Shown piece by piece: positions 1 through 5,643 of a stretch of DNA of 8,223 nucleotides. The notes below the pieces were generated by a model that had not been told where the DNA came from, searched no databases, and worked only from the letters and a program-made list of their open reading frames with translations. The DNA comes from Halovivax sp. (GTDB taxonomy: Archaea; Halobacteriota; Halobacteria; Halobacteriales; Natrialbaceae), in assembly GCA_007135505.1 (NCBI GenBank), contig SLIS01000011.1:1-8223 (forward strand), in the 5' to 3' direction. Every line of letters begins with the position of its first letter. Position 1 is the stretch's first letter. Position numbers and translations under genes: made by a program.

Positions 1-11
1 CCGAAAGCGGA

Positions 12-18
12 GGATATT
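12..18 (+). promoter_or_regulatory. Putative TATA element of dtdA
   Basis: An AT-rich island (GATATT) lies about 21-27 bases before the dtdA ATG in otherwise GC-rich DNA. This is the spacing expected for a leaderless haloarchaeal transcript that starts at or next to the ATG. No Shine-Dalgarno is placed correctly for the start; a GGAGG at about 9-13 is too far away. The assignment rests on position and composition only. Confidence 0.4.
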
Positions 19-38
19 CGACCGCCCGTCCCCGACAG

Positions 39-1436
39 ATGGCTGTGATCGCGATCGTCGAGAGCCGGGCCGACGCGGCGTCGGTCCACATCTGTGACCA
101 GCTCCGTTCCCTGACCGACTGGGACCGCGGCGAGGACACCACGCGCCCCGATGGCGAGGGCGGCGGCACGTACTATCGTGCCGGCAAGTTCGAACTCCGG
201 ACCTTCGACGCGCTCCACCTGGATCTCGTGCGGCCAGCCGAGGCGTTCAGCGAGCCGCCCGAGCTACTCGTCTTCGCCTCGCGACACTCCGGCGAGACGG
301 GACCGTTGCTCACCGGCCACTTCACCGGAAACTTCGGGCCGGCAGAGTACGGTGGGGCGGATCGGTCGGTCGCCGAGGCCGCACCGAACGCACTCTGTGC
401 CCTGCTCGCTGCCTTCGACGAGCACGCGCCGGATGGGTACGAGGTGGGAATGGAGTGTACCCACCACGGCCCGACCGACGTGGGCTGTCCGTCGCTGTTC
501 GTCGAACTCGGCAGCGACGAAGCGCAGTGGACCGACGACGCCGCGGCCGAGGCCGTCGCCCGGGCCATCCTCGCGCTCGACGGCGTCGAACCGTATCGGT
601 TCGAACGCTCCGACCAGGGGGCCGGCGCTGACACCAGCCGAGCCCGAACGCGCCACCTCGTCGGATTCGGCGGCGGGCACTACGTCCCTCGGTTCGAGCG
701 AATCGTCCGCGAAACGCCGTGGGCCGTCGGCCACGTCGCTCCCGACTGGGCGCTCGCGGCACTCACCGACCCTGCGGACGAGTCCGACCTGATCGGATCG
801 GCGTTCGAGGCGAGTGCGGCCGAATTCGCCGTTGTCGAGGGCGAGCACCCCGCGCTGACGGAGACGATTGCGAACCTGGGCTATCGCGTCGTCAGCGAGG
901 CCTGGGTTCGCGAGGTCGACGACCGCCCGCTTGCACTCGTCGAGGCCGTCGAGGCCGTACTTGGACCGATCGCCGACGGCGTCCGGTTCGGCGACCGGCG
1001 GACCGACTCGTTCGACGTCCTCACGCTCCCGTCCGAGCTCGTCGGGGCCGTGGAAGGGATCGATCCGGAACGGACCTGGGACGCCGTCGCCGGAGCGAGC
1101 GTCGCCATCGAGACCGAGAACGGCGGCAGTCGACTCGGCGAACGGATCGCCGTCCCGGCCGACGACGAGGCCAGCCGGTCGCCGACCGGACTCCCCCGCA
1201 CGATCGTCGATTCGCTCGCCGAGATCCTTCGCGACGGCTACGAGGACGTCGAGGTGACCGACGACGCCGTCGTCGTCGCGGAGACCGCCTTCGACCCGGA
1301 CCGTGCCGCCGAGCTCGGCGTCCCCAGCGGACCGGCGTTCGGTCGGCTCGCCGACGGCGAATCGGTCACCGTCGACGGTCGATTGGTCGATTCCGAGGAC
1401 GTCCACGTCGAGCGAACGACGCGGTTCTCCATTTGA
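39..1436 (+). CDS. dtdA: D-aminoacyl-tRNA deacylase, archaeal DtdA (DTD2/GEK1-like)
   Basis: This enzyme hydrolyses the ester bond between a D-amino acid and its tRNA (classically D-Tyr-tRNA), recycling tRNA and keeping D-residues out of proteins. It acts in the cytoplasm. The 465-residue product shows the family's conserved blocks: GHFTGN near residues 93-98, CTHHGPTDVG near 140-149, and GFGGGHY near 209-215. The paired histidines and the glycine-rich segments are the expected catalytic and metal-binding region. The core is about 270 residues, as in other archaeal DtdA proteins. Residues from about 270 to 465 form the acidic C-terminal extension seen in haloarchaeal members. The ATG at 39 gives the typical MAVIAIVESRADAAS N-terminus and follows a TATA-like island. 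The end is intact (TGA). The next gene, ftsZ1, is 331 bases away and has its own promoter candidates, so the two are probably not one operon. Confidence 0.9.
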   Translation: MAVIAIVESRADAASVHICDQLRSLTDWDRGEDTTRPDGEGGGTYYRAGKFELRTFDALHLDLVRPAEAFSEPPELLVFASRHSGETGPLLTGHFTGNFGPAEYGGADRSVAEAAPNALCALLAAFDEHAPDGYEVGMECTHHGPTDVGCPSLFVELGSDEAQWTDDAAAEAVARAILALDGVEPYRFERSDQGAGADTSRARTRHLVGFGGGHYVPRFERIVRETPWAVGHVAPDWALAALTDPADESDLIGSAFEASAAEFAVVEGEHPALTETIANLGYRVVSEAWVREVDDRPLALVEAVEAVLGPIADGVRFGDRRTDSFDVLTLPSELVGAVEGIDPERTWDAVAGASVAIETENGGSRLGERIAVPADDEASRSPTGLPRTIVDSLAEILRDGYEDVEVTDDAVVVAETAFDPDRAAELGVPSGPAFGRLADGESVTVDGRLVDSEDVHVERTTRFSI

Positions 1437-1483
1437 CAGCCGCCGACGCGGTTCTCCGGTGGATCCCCCTAACGCGATTCTCC
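1417..1483 (+). repeat. 14-base direct repeat across the dtdA 3' end (two exact copies, one degenerate)
   Basis: CGACGCGGTTCTCC occurs at 1417-1430, inside the last codons of dtdA, and again exactly at 1444-1457, after the stop. A degenerate third copy, TAACGCGATTCTCC, lies at 1470-1483. The periods are 27 and 26 bases. The second copy is in the dtdA frame, so reading through the TGA would give another TRFS before a TAA at 1470-1472. A small tandem duplication of the gene end is the simplest explanation; no function is evident. Confidence 0.6.
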
Positions 1484-1649
1484 TTCGACGTTCCCCTCCG
1501 CTGTAACGGGCGTATTTCCGACCGGTTAGCGAAATTGTCGGTTGCGGCGTTCCCGAGCCCAGCTCGGAGTCACCGATCCGGGTTCGCCCGGCCGCTCCGC
1601 CGGAGCGTAGCCTCCGAACTCGTCACACCGCCGCCCCGACGAACCGACC

Positions 1650-1675
1650 GAGCAACTGCTCAGAACGAATGTTCT
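1650..1675. promoter_or_regulatory. Paired palindromes upstream of the ftsZ1 promoter (operator candidate)
   Basis: Two perfect inverted repeats lie back to back: GAGCA-AC-TGCTC (1650-1661) and AGAAC-GAAT-GTTCT (1662-1675). They end about 18 bases before the strongest TATA-like sequence of ftsZ1, which is where an archaeal activator or repressor could bind. The core GAAC-N4-GTTC of the second resembles a Gram-positive LexA box, but haloarchaea have no known LexA, so no regulator is assigned. Confidence 0.3.
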
Positions 1676-1693
1676 CTCTGATAGGTAATGATC

Positions 1694-1702
1694 GTATACT
1701 TT
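1694..1702 (+). promoter_or_regulatory. Putative TATA element of ftsZ1
   Basis: GTATACTTT is the most TATA-like stretch before ftsZ1. With the usual spacing, transcription would begin near 1725 and leave a leader of roughly 40 bases. A second, weaker candidate (TCATAA, 1735-1740) lies 28-33 bases before the ATG and would give a nearly leaderless mRNA. No good Shine-Dalgarno precedes the ATG at 1768, which slightly favours the second or the use of both. Confidence 0.35.
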
Positions 1703-1767
1703 GTCTGACGGGTGGCAGACATCGTGGGAAACGGTCATAACGCTGCGTTCACAATACCGGTCCAAGA

Positions 1768-2982
1768 ATGGACTCAATTGTCGAAGAAGCTATCGACGAG
1801 GCGGAGGACGGTGGCGGGGAACCCGTCCCGGACGCCACCGGGGCGACCGATACCGGGCAGGGATCGAACGCGTCGGGGACGATGACCGACGAGGAACTCA
1901 AGGACGTTCTCCAGGACCTGCAGACTGACATCACGGTCGTCGGCTGTGGCGGTGCCGGCGGGAACACGGTCAACCGGATGGAAGAGGAGGGCATCCACGG
2001 CGCGAAGCTCGTCGCCGCCAACACGGACGTCCAGCACCTGGTGGAAATCGAAGCCGACACCAAGATTCTCATGGGCGAACAGAAGACCTCCGGACGCGGG
2101 GCCGGTTCGCTCCCACAGGTCGGCGAAGAGGCCGCTCTGGAGAGTCAGGAGGACATCTACGACGCGATCGAGGGATCGGACATGGTCTTCGTCACTGCCG
2201 GCCTCGGCGGGGGCACCGGGACCGGTTCCGCACCCGTCGTCGCGAAGGCGGCCCGCGAGTCCGGCGCGCTGACGATCTCGATCGTCACGACGCCGTTCAC
2301 CGCGGAGGGCGAGGTTCGGCGGACCAACGCCGAGGCCGGACTCGAACGGTTGCGCGACGTGAGCGACACCGTCATCGTCGTGCCGAACGACCGCCTGCTC
2401 GATTCCGTCGGCAAGCTACCGGTCCGCCAGGCGTTCAAGGTGAGCGACGAGGTCCTGATGCGCTCGGTCAAGGGCATCACGGAACTCATCACGAAACCCG
2501 GGCTCGTCAACCTGGACTTCGCCGACGTCCGCACCGTCATGGAGAAAGGTGGCGTCGCGATGATCGGCCTCGGCGAGTCCGACTCGGAGGCGAAGGCCGA
2601 AGACTCCGTCAAGACCGCTCTCCGCTCGCCGCTGCTCGACGTCGACATCTCGGGCGCGAGTTCCGCCCTCGTCAACGTGACCGGCGGGAACGACATGTCC
2701 ATCGAGGAAGCGGAGGGCGTCGTCGAGGAGATCTACGACCGGATCGACCCCGACGCGCGCATCATCTGGGGAACCTCGATCGACGAGGCCCTGGAAGGCA
2801 GCATGCGCACCATGATCGTCGTCACGGGCGTCCAGTCGCCCCAGATCTACGGTCGACCGGAGGGCGAGGCGGTCCAGCCCAAAGGCGCCGGCGCACAGCA
2901 GGCCGCCGGCGGTCAGGGAGCGCCCGGCGGGGCCCAGGCGCCCGACGTGGACGAGGACGACGACATCGACTTCGTCGGATAG
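1768..2982 (+). CDS. ftsZ1: Cell division protein FtsZ, haloarchaeal FtsZ1 type
   Basis: This is a tubulin-superfamily GTPase that polymerises at midcell and organises archaeal cell division; in haloarchaea FtsZ1 works with FtsZ2. The 404-residue product starts with an acidic tail (about residues 1-50). The GTP-binding G-box follows, with GCGGAGGNT at 59-67, then the tubulin signature GGGTGTG at 147-153. The T7 loop, N248-L-D-F-A-D253, has the Asp residues that complete GTP hydrolysis in the neighbouring subunit. All catalytic features are intact. A Gly/Ala/Gln-rich linker follows from about 350, and the protein ends in an acidic peptide with IDFVG, probably the partner-binding tail. The N-terminal sequence [14 protein letters not shown] is the FtsZ1 hallmark as I recall it and argues against FtsZ2. 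In many euryarchaea secE and nusG follow ftsZ; here a convergent ferredoxin gene follows. Confidence 0.95.
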   Translation: MDSIVEEAIDEAEDGGGEPVPDATGATDTGQGSNASGTMTDEELKDVLQDLQTDITVVGCGGAGGNTVNRMEEEGIHGAKLVAANTDVQHLVEIEADTKILMGEQKTSGRGAGSLPQVGEEAALESQEDIYDAIEGSDMVFVTAGLGGGTGTGSAPVVAKAARESGALTISIVTTPFTAEGEVRRTNAEAGLERLRDVSDTVIVVPNDRLLDSVGKLPVRQAFKVSDEVLMRSVKGITELITKPGLVNLDFADVRTVMEKGGVAMIGLGESDSEAKAEDSVKTALRSPLLDVDISGASSALVNVTGGNDMSIEEAEGVVEEIYDRIDPDARIIWGTSIDEALEGSMRTMIVVTGVQSPQIYGRPEGEAVQPKGAGAQQAAGGQGAPGGAQAPDVDEDDDIDFVG

Positions 2983-2990
2983 CCTCGATC

Positions 2991-3052
2991 GCCGACGCGC
3001 TTTTCGCGGTTCTCACCCATTCAATCCCACCAGAAATAGCGACTGCGTCGGC
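2991..3052. terminator. Convergent terminator region between ftsZ1 and the ferredoxin gene
   Basis: The 75-base gap between the two stop codons carries an 8-base inverted repeat: GCCGACGC at 2991-2998 and GCGTCGGC at 3045-3052. Inside it, a short CGCG hairpin overlaps a T4 run at 3001-3004. The T run is the likely + strand termination signal for ftsZ1. The outer repeat could serve transcripts from both sides. This is inferred from symmetry and position. Confidence 0.35.
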
Positions 3053-3057
3053 CCGGC

Positions 3058-3387
3058 TCAGTCGTCAGCCGGCGCTTCGTCGACTCCGCCACCGAATTCG
3101 CCTTCGATACTCGGCGGGTACTTTCCGCGGTCGAGTTTGAGGTCAGATTGCGGCCGGGCCATACACGTCAGGGCGTACTGCTCGGCTTCCTCGTCGGTAA
3201 ACGCGCGGGCGGCCGGCTGGGTGACCTCGCCCTCGACGATTTCGGCCGAACAGGCCACGCACATCCCGACGCGACAGGAGTACTCCTGGGCGATTCCCTC
3301 CTCCAGACAGCGACTCAGGATGGTCTCTTTGTCCGAACAGGTGATCGTCTCGCCCGTTCCCACGAACTCGACGGTGTACTCGGTCAT
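3058..3387 (-). CDS. Plant-type [2Fe-2S] ferredoxin
   Basis: This is a small soluble electron carrier of 109 residues with the plant/cyanobacterial ferredoxin fold. The cluster ligands are C38, C43, C46 and C75, giving the pattern CX4CX2CX28C. Two further cysteines, C17 and C27, lie outside the motif. The C-terminus is acidic. It lacks the long acidic N-terminal insert of the main 128-residue haloarchaeal ferredoxin, so it is a paralogue with a narrower role. I chose the ATG at 3387 rather than the TTG at 3414 because the protein then begins at the first beta strand (MTEYTVEFVGTG) and a TATA-like element sits about 26-33 bases upstream. The gene is divergent from a geranylgeranyl reductase family gene, which suggests it feeds electrons to that flavoprotein. 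That link is inferred from gene order alone. Confidence 0.9.
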   Translation of the reverse strand: MTEYTVEFVGTGETITCSDKETILSRCLEEGIAQEYSCRVGMCVACSAEIVEGEVTQPAARAFTDEEAEQYALTCMARPQSDLKLDRGKYPPSIEGEFGGGVDEAPADD

Positions 3388-3410
3388 ACCGGCGGCTACG
3401 AAGGTGGCCC

Positions 3411-3421
3411 TCAAAATACTT
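3411..3421 (-). promoter_or_regulatory. Putative TATA element of the ferredoxin gene
   Basis: Read on the - strand, AGTATTTTGA lies about 25-34 bases before the ATG at 3387, consistent with a leaderless transcript. It also helps decide the start, because the upstream TTG alternative at 3414 would lie inside this promoter. Confidence 0.45.
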
Positions 3422-3511
3422 CGCTCTTCGTTGGTGAAACCAGGCGGCGAGTGAACGCAGCGGCAGCGAGGTGGACTGACCCGGCCAGCCCGCCGAAGCG
3501 CACGAAAAACG

Positions 3512-3518
3512 TTTTCTA
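3512..3518 (+). promoter_or_regulatory. Putative TATA element of the geranylgeranyl reductase gene
   Basis: An AT-rich patch (AAAAACGTTTTCTA, 3505-3518) lies in the divergent intergenic region. Its TTTTCTA part is 23-29 bases before the ATG at 3541. No Shine-Dalgarno is seen, so a leaderless mRNA is likely. The frame stays open upstream to 3148, but that stretch is antisense to the ferredoxin gene and is not coding. Confidence 0.4.
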
Positions 3519-3540
3519 CCAGCGCTCACGACGGTTCCCT

Positions 3541-4953
3541 ATGAGTACACAGGAGCAGGCCGGACCCGTAGCCGCCACTGACCTCCAGCGCGGTCAGTGG
3601 GACGTGGTCGTCGTCGGCGCCGGCACGGCCGGCTGTTACGCTGCGGCGACGATCGCGAACGCGGGATACGACGTGGTCGTTCTCGAGCGGAAATCCCAGT
3701 CCGAAGCGGGACACATCGCCTGTGGGGACGCGCTGAAGGGCGCGAACGCGTTCCCGGACGCGATTCCGAAGTCCCAGCTCGAGCCGGCGTTCACCAACAC
3801 CGGCGTCGACCACGGGCGCTTCGAGATACCGCAGGAAAATACCGTCCTCGAGATTCCCGTGCCCGGCGAGCTGGCCGTCGTGGACCGCTGGGAGTACGGC
3901 CGCCGCGTCATCGAAGGTGCCGCGGACGCCGGCGCCGCGTTCCACTACGACACTGTCGTGACCGACGTTCGGCAATCGGACGACGGGACCGTCACCGGCG
4001 TGGACGCGATCCGTGCCGGTGATCCGCAGACCTACGAGGCCGACGTCGTCGTCGACGGTGCGGGATCGCTCTCGATCCTGCAGGACAAGGCCGACCTCTC
4101 GGACTCGACGTTCGACACCAACGTCAACTACTCGCAGTTCTGCTCGGCCTATCGGGAGATCGTCCACGTCGACGAGCCGGTCGAGTGGTCGGACGCGCTC
4201 GTGATCAAGCCTACCGAGCGCTCTGCAGGCTACCTCTGGTACTTCCCGCGCACCGAGACGGAGATCAACGCCGGCCTCGGCTTTCAGATGACCGAAGAGC
4301 CGATGACGCTGGTCGAGGACCTCAAACGCGACCTCGAGAACCGGCCGGAGTTCCAGGGTGCCCGCGTCGAGGACAAACTCGGTGCCGCCCTCCCTACGCG
4401 CCGACCGTACGACTCCGCCGTCCACCCCGGCTTCGTCGCCGTGGGAGACGCCGCGGGCCACGTCAACCCTACGACGGGAGGCGGCATCGCTGGCGCCGCC
4501 TACGCCGGCAAGTACGCCGCCGAGGAGGCGATCGCCGCCATCGAGGACGGCGCTGTCGACGAGGCGGCCCTCTGGCGGTACAACGAGCGCGTGATGGACC
4601 ACTTCGGCGCTCGCTACGCCGCGCTCGACGTCTACAACATCCTCTCGACCGCCGTCGACACTGACGAGATGATGGGGCTGCTGGCGGCCATGCCCGGCGA
4701 ACAGATCGCCGAGGCGCTGTACTCCGGATCGACGAGCATCGGTCTCGGCCTCAAGCTCAAGTGCCTGCTGAAGGCACGCGGCCACTACGGCACCGTCTGG
4801 AACCTCTACAAGACGAAACAGCGCGCCGACGACCTCCTCGCCCACTACGAAGACTATCCCGACTCGCCGAACGGATTCGAGGCCTGGCAGGCCGAACGCT
4901 ACGAGCTGATGGAACGGGTCTACGAGACGACGGGCGCGGATCCGAAGTACTAA
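3541..4953 (+). CDS. Geranylgeranyl reductase family FAD-dependent oxidoreductase
   Basis: This flavoprotein family saturates isoprenoid double bonds. In archaea the main substrate is the digeranylgeranylglycerol lipid of the membrane, which is reduced to the phytanyl (archaeol) form. The 470-residue product has an N-terminal Rossmann FAD motif (GAGTAG, 26-31) with E49 at the end of the second strand for the ribose. CGD follows at 61-63, matching the conserved Cys-Gly of this family. The family hallmark YLWYFP is at 231-236. The second FAD motif, GDAAGHVNPTTGGG, spans 302-315. The C-terminal part is helical and carries a Cys-containing KLKCLLK segment. I chose the ATG at 3541 because it sits just before the FAD domain and has a promoter upstream. 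Haloarchaea carry several paralogues, so the exact substrate (phospholipid, polyprenol or quinone chain) is not certain. The divergent ferredoxin gene is a likely electron donor. Confidence 0.85.
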   Translation: MSTQEQAGPVAATDLQRGQWDVVVVGAGTAGCYAAATIANAGYDVVVLERKSQSEAGHIACGDALKGANAFPDAIPKSQLEPAFTNTGVDHGRFEIPQENTVLEIPVPGELAVVDRWEYGRRVIEGAADAGAAFHYDTVVTDVRQSDDGTVTGVDAIRAGDPQTYEADVVVDGAGSLSILQDKADLSDSTFDTNVNYSQFCSAYREIVHVDEPVEWSDALVIKPTERSAGYLWYFPRTETEINAGLGFQMTEEPMTLVEDLKRDLENRPEFQGARVEDKLGAALPTRRPYDSAVHPGFVAVGDAAGHVNPTTGGGIAGAAYAGKYAAEEAIAAIEDGAVDEAALWRYNERVMDHFGARYAALDVYNILSTAVDTDEMMGLLAAMPGEQIAEALYSGSTSIGLGLKLKCLLKARGHYGTVWNLYKTKQRADDLLAHYEDYPDSPNGFEAWQAERYELMERVYETTGADPKY

Positions 4954-4957
4954 CAAC

Positions 4958-5034
4958 CAACCTTTTACGCTGCGTTCGTGTCGCGCCGGGTGCGCGTTGC
5001 GCTCCACGGCGCGTCGACACTCGGTAAAAGGTTG
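4958..5034. repeat. 77-base nested inverted repeat with 11-base terminal arms
   Basis: The outer arms CAACCTTTTAC (4958-4968) and GTAAAAGGTTG (5024-5034) are perfectly complementary. Inside, GTGTCGCGCCG (4978-4988) pairs with CGGCGCG and GACAC (5007-5020), with a small bulge near TCG. The loop holds a further GCGC-GTT-GCGC hairpin (4992-5002). The left arm begins 4 bases after the reductase stop and places a T4 run on the + strand; the right arm places the same run on the - strand. It could end transcription in either direction, form a structured RNA, or be a small MITE-like repeat. I cannot tell these apart from one copy. Confidence 0.6.
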
Positions 5035-5060
5035 ATCAAAAGCACTCCTCCCTCCCCGCC

Positions 5061-5079
5061 AGCCGCGCTTCGCGCGGCT
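5061..5079. repeat. GC-rich hairpin
   Basis: AGCCGCGC (5061-5068) and GCGCGGCT (5072-5079) form a perfect 8-base stem around a TTC loop. There is no T tract on either side, so it is not a classical terminator. It may block exonucleases or belong to a structured transcript with the neighbouring repeats. Confidence 0.5.
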
Positions 5080-5103
5080 TCTCGGTCGGTCGTCGGCCCG
5101 CTC

Positions 5104-5119
5104 GCAGCCTGATGGCTGC
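5104..5119. repeat. Short hairpin
   Basis: GCAGCC (5104-5109) and GGCTGC (5114-5119) form a perfect 6-base stem around TGAT. It is the third hairpin in a row after the reductase gene. No function is evident. Confidence 0.4.
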
Positions 5120-5204
5120 TCGCGGTGAGAATCGGATCCGCGCGTGGAGTGACCGGTGGGCTGTTGGCACTCGGTATGTGACGGTCAAGACAATGGACGC
5201 TCAG

Positions 5205-5456
5205 TCATCGTTTCGCCGTGATCGCACGGGTCGGAGCCGTTTCCGGAGTCGAGTCGTCCGTCGCGTAGCGCACGGCCCACTCCTCGTCGAGTTCGAGCAG
5301 GCCGATCGCCGCGAGTCAGTCGGGACAGATCCGTCGGGTCACGTCGCGGTTGTTGTCGGCGACTGCGCCCCGATTATCGGTCGAGAGGCGACTCCAGTGC
5401 GTGCCACGGAGGGGATCGCCGCGTCGATAGCACGTTGGCTGGTCGGCCGAGGTCAT
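5205..5456 (-). pseudogene. Decayed small zinc-ribbon-like protein gene with an in-frame TGA
   Basis: Starting from the ATG at 5456, a GGAGG lies 7 bases upstream, a proper Shine-Dalgarno. The frame gives 46 residues ending RRICPD, then TGA (5316-5318). The same frame then continues as LAAIGLLELDEEWAVRYATDD and on for 36 residues in all, up to a TGA at 5205-5207. The continuation is acidic and protein-like, so the TGA looks like a nonsense mutation inside one gene. The text CPD-stop-LAAIGLL reads naturally as CPDC-L of a zinc knuckle, one base from a Cys codon. Near the N-terminus, C9-Y-R-R12 would be CxxC if the CGC of R12 had been TGC. Both second cysteines of a two-knuckle zinc ribbon would then be lost, which points to real decay, not a sequencing slip. 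I do not recognise the family. It lies 187 bases downstream of the M20 gene on the same strand. Confidence 0.5.
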
Positions 5457-5462
5457 TGTCGT

Positions 5463-5468
5463 CCCTCC
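5463..5468 (-). promoter_or_regulatory. Shine-Dalgarno of the decayed zinc-ribbon gene
   Basis: On the - strand, GGAGGG precedes the ATG at 5456 with a spacer of about 6-7 bases and complements the CCUCC of archaeal 16S rRNA. It is one of only two good ribosome binding sites in the window. This supports 5456 as the original start and suggests the gene was once translated from a leadered or operon mRNA. Confidence 0.45.
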
Positions 5469-5604
5469 GTCGAGTGGCGACGGGGGAGGGGTCGGTGAAC
5501 GGGAAGGGGCTGTCACCGTTGCGTTTGACATTCACCGGGAAACGTGACTTGACTCGTAGAGGGTGTGACAGAACTGCCGCTTGCCTGTCTGGTGTTTGGG
5601 TTTC

Positions 5605-5609
5605 AAAAA
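5605..5609 (-). terminator. T tract downstream of the M20 hydrolase gene
   Basis: Reading the - strand, a T5 run lies about 35 bases after the hydrolase stop codon. Archaeal transcription commonly ends at such T runs without a hairpin. It would also separate the hydrolase mRNA from the decayed gene downstream. The call is weak because of the short run. Confidence 0.25.
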
Positions 5610-5643
5610 TGTGTGCGGTCGCCCGACTCCTCACCCCCTCCGA

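Larger units (their letters stand above)
1437..1767. other. dtdA-ftsZ1 intergenic region with several hairpins
   Basis: No convincing gene lies in these 331 bases; the reading frames that cross it are Arg- and Ser-rich, not acidic. It holds repeats of the dtdA 3' end (1444-1483) and two short hairpins. The first is CCGAGC/GCTCGG around a 3-base loop at 1553-1567. The second is GCTCC/GGAGC at 1594-1606. Neither is followed by a T tract, so they are weak terminator candidates for dtdA. Two adjacent palindromes follow at 1650-1675, then AT-rich promoter sequence leading to ftsZ1. Confidence 0.6.
4954..5643. other. 690-base region without an intact gene
   Basis: Between the reductase and the M20 hydrolase the open frames are short, Arg-rich and unlike haloarchaeal proteins; this includes a + strand frame at 5112-5498. 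From left to right it holds a nested inverted repeat (4958-5034), two simple hairpins (5061-5079 and 5104-5119) and about 85 bases with nothing recognisable. A decayed small gene on the - strand (5205-5456) and a T5 run near the end of the hydrolase gene follow. No tRNA or known riboswitch was recognised. Confidence 0.6.

Noticed and set aside
264..1406. A long 380-residue - strand frame across dtdA
   Set aside because: It is a shadow frame caused by high GC codon use. The dtdA frame on the other strand has clear family motifs.
1526..1777. A small 83-residue - strand frame over the ftsZ1 promoter
   Set aside because: Its composition is basic and Ser/Arg-rich, it overlaps the ftsZ1 start, and it has no recognisable promoter.
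3148..3540. N-terminal extension of the reductase gene upstream of the ATG at 3541
   Set aside because: The extension is antisense to the ferredoxin gene and does not resemble any domain. The family starts near the FAD motif, and a promoter sits just before 3541.
3526..5007. A long 493-residue - strand frame across the reductase gene
   Set aside because: It is antisense to a well-supported flavoprotein gene, shows no domain signatures, and is an artefact of GC-rich third positions.
5018..5176. Repeated CACTCGGTA at 5018-5026 and 5168-5176 as a direct repeat or target duplication
   Set aside because: Nine bases shared over 150 bases is within chance for this composition, and the copies do not flank the inverted repeat symmetrically.
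5316..5318. The in-frame TGA as a selenocysteine codon
   Set aside because: It would replace a Cys as selenocysteine does, but haloarchaea are not known to have the pathway, no SECIS-like element was recognised, and a second Cys of the same motif set is also lost.
5112..5498. A 128-residue + strand reading frame in the gene-free region
   Set aside because: The product is Arg-rich and poor in acidic residues, unlike every real protein here, and has no promoter or ribosome site. It runs antisense to the decayed zinc-ribbon gene.
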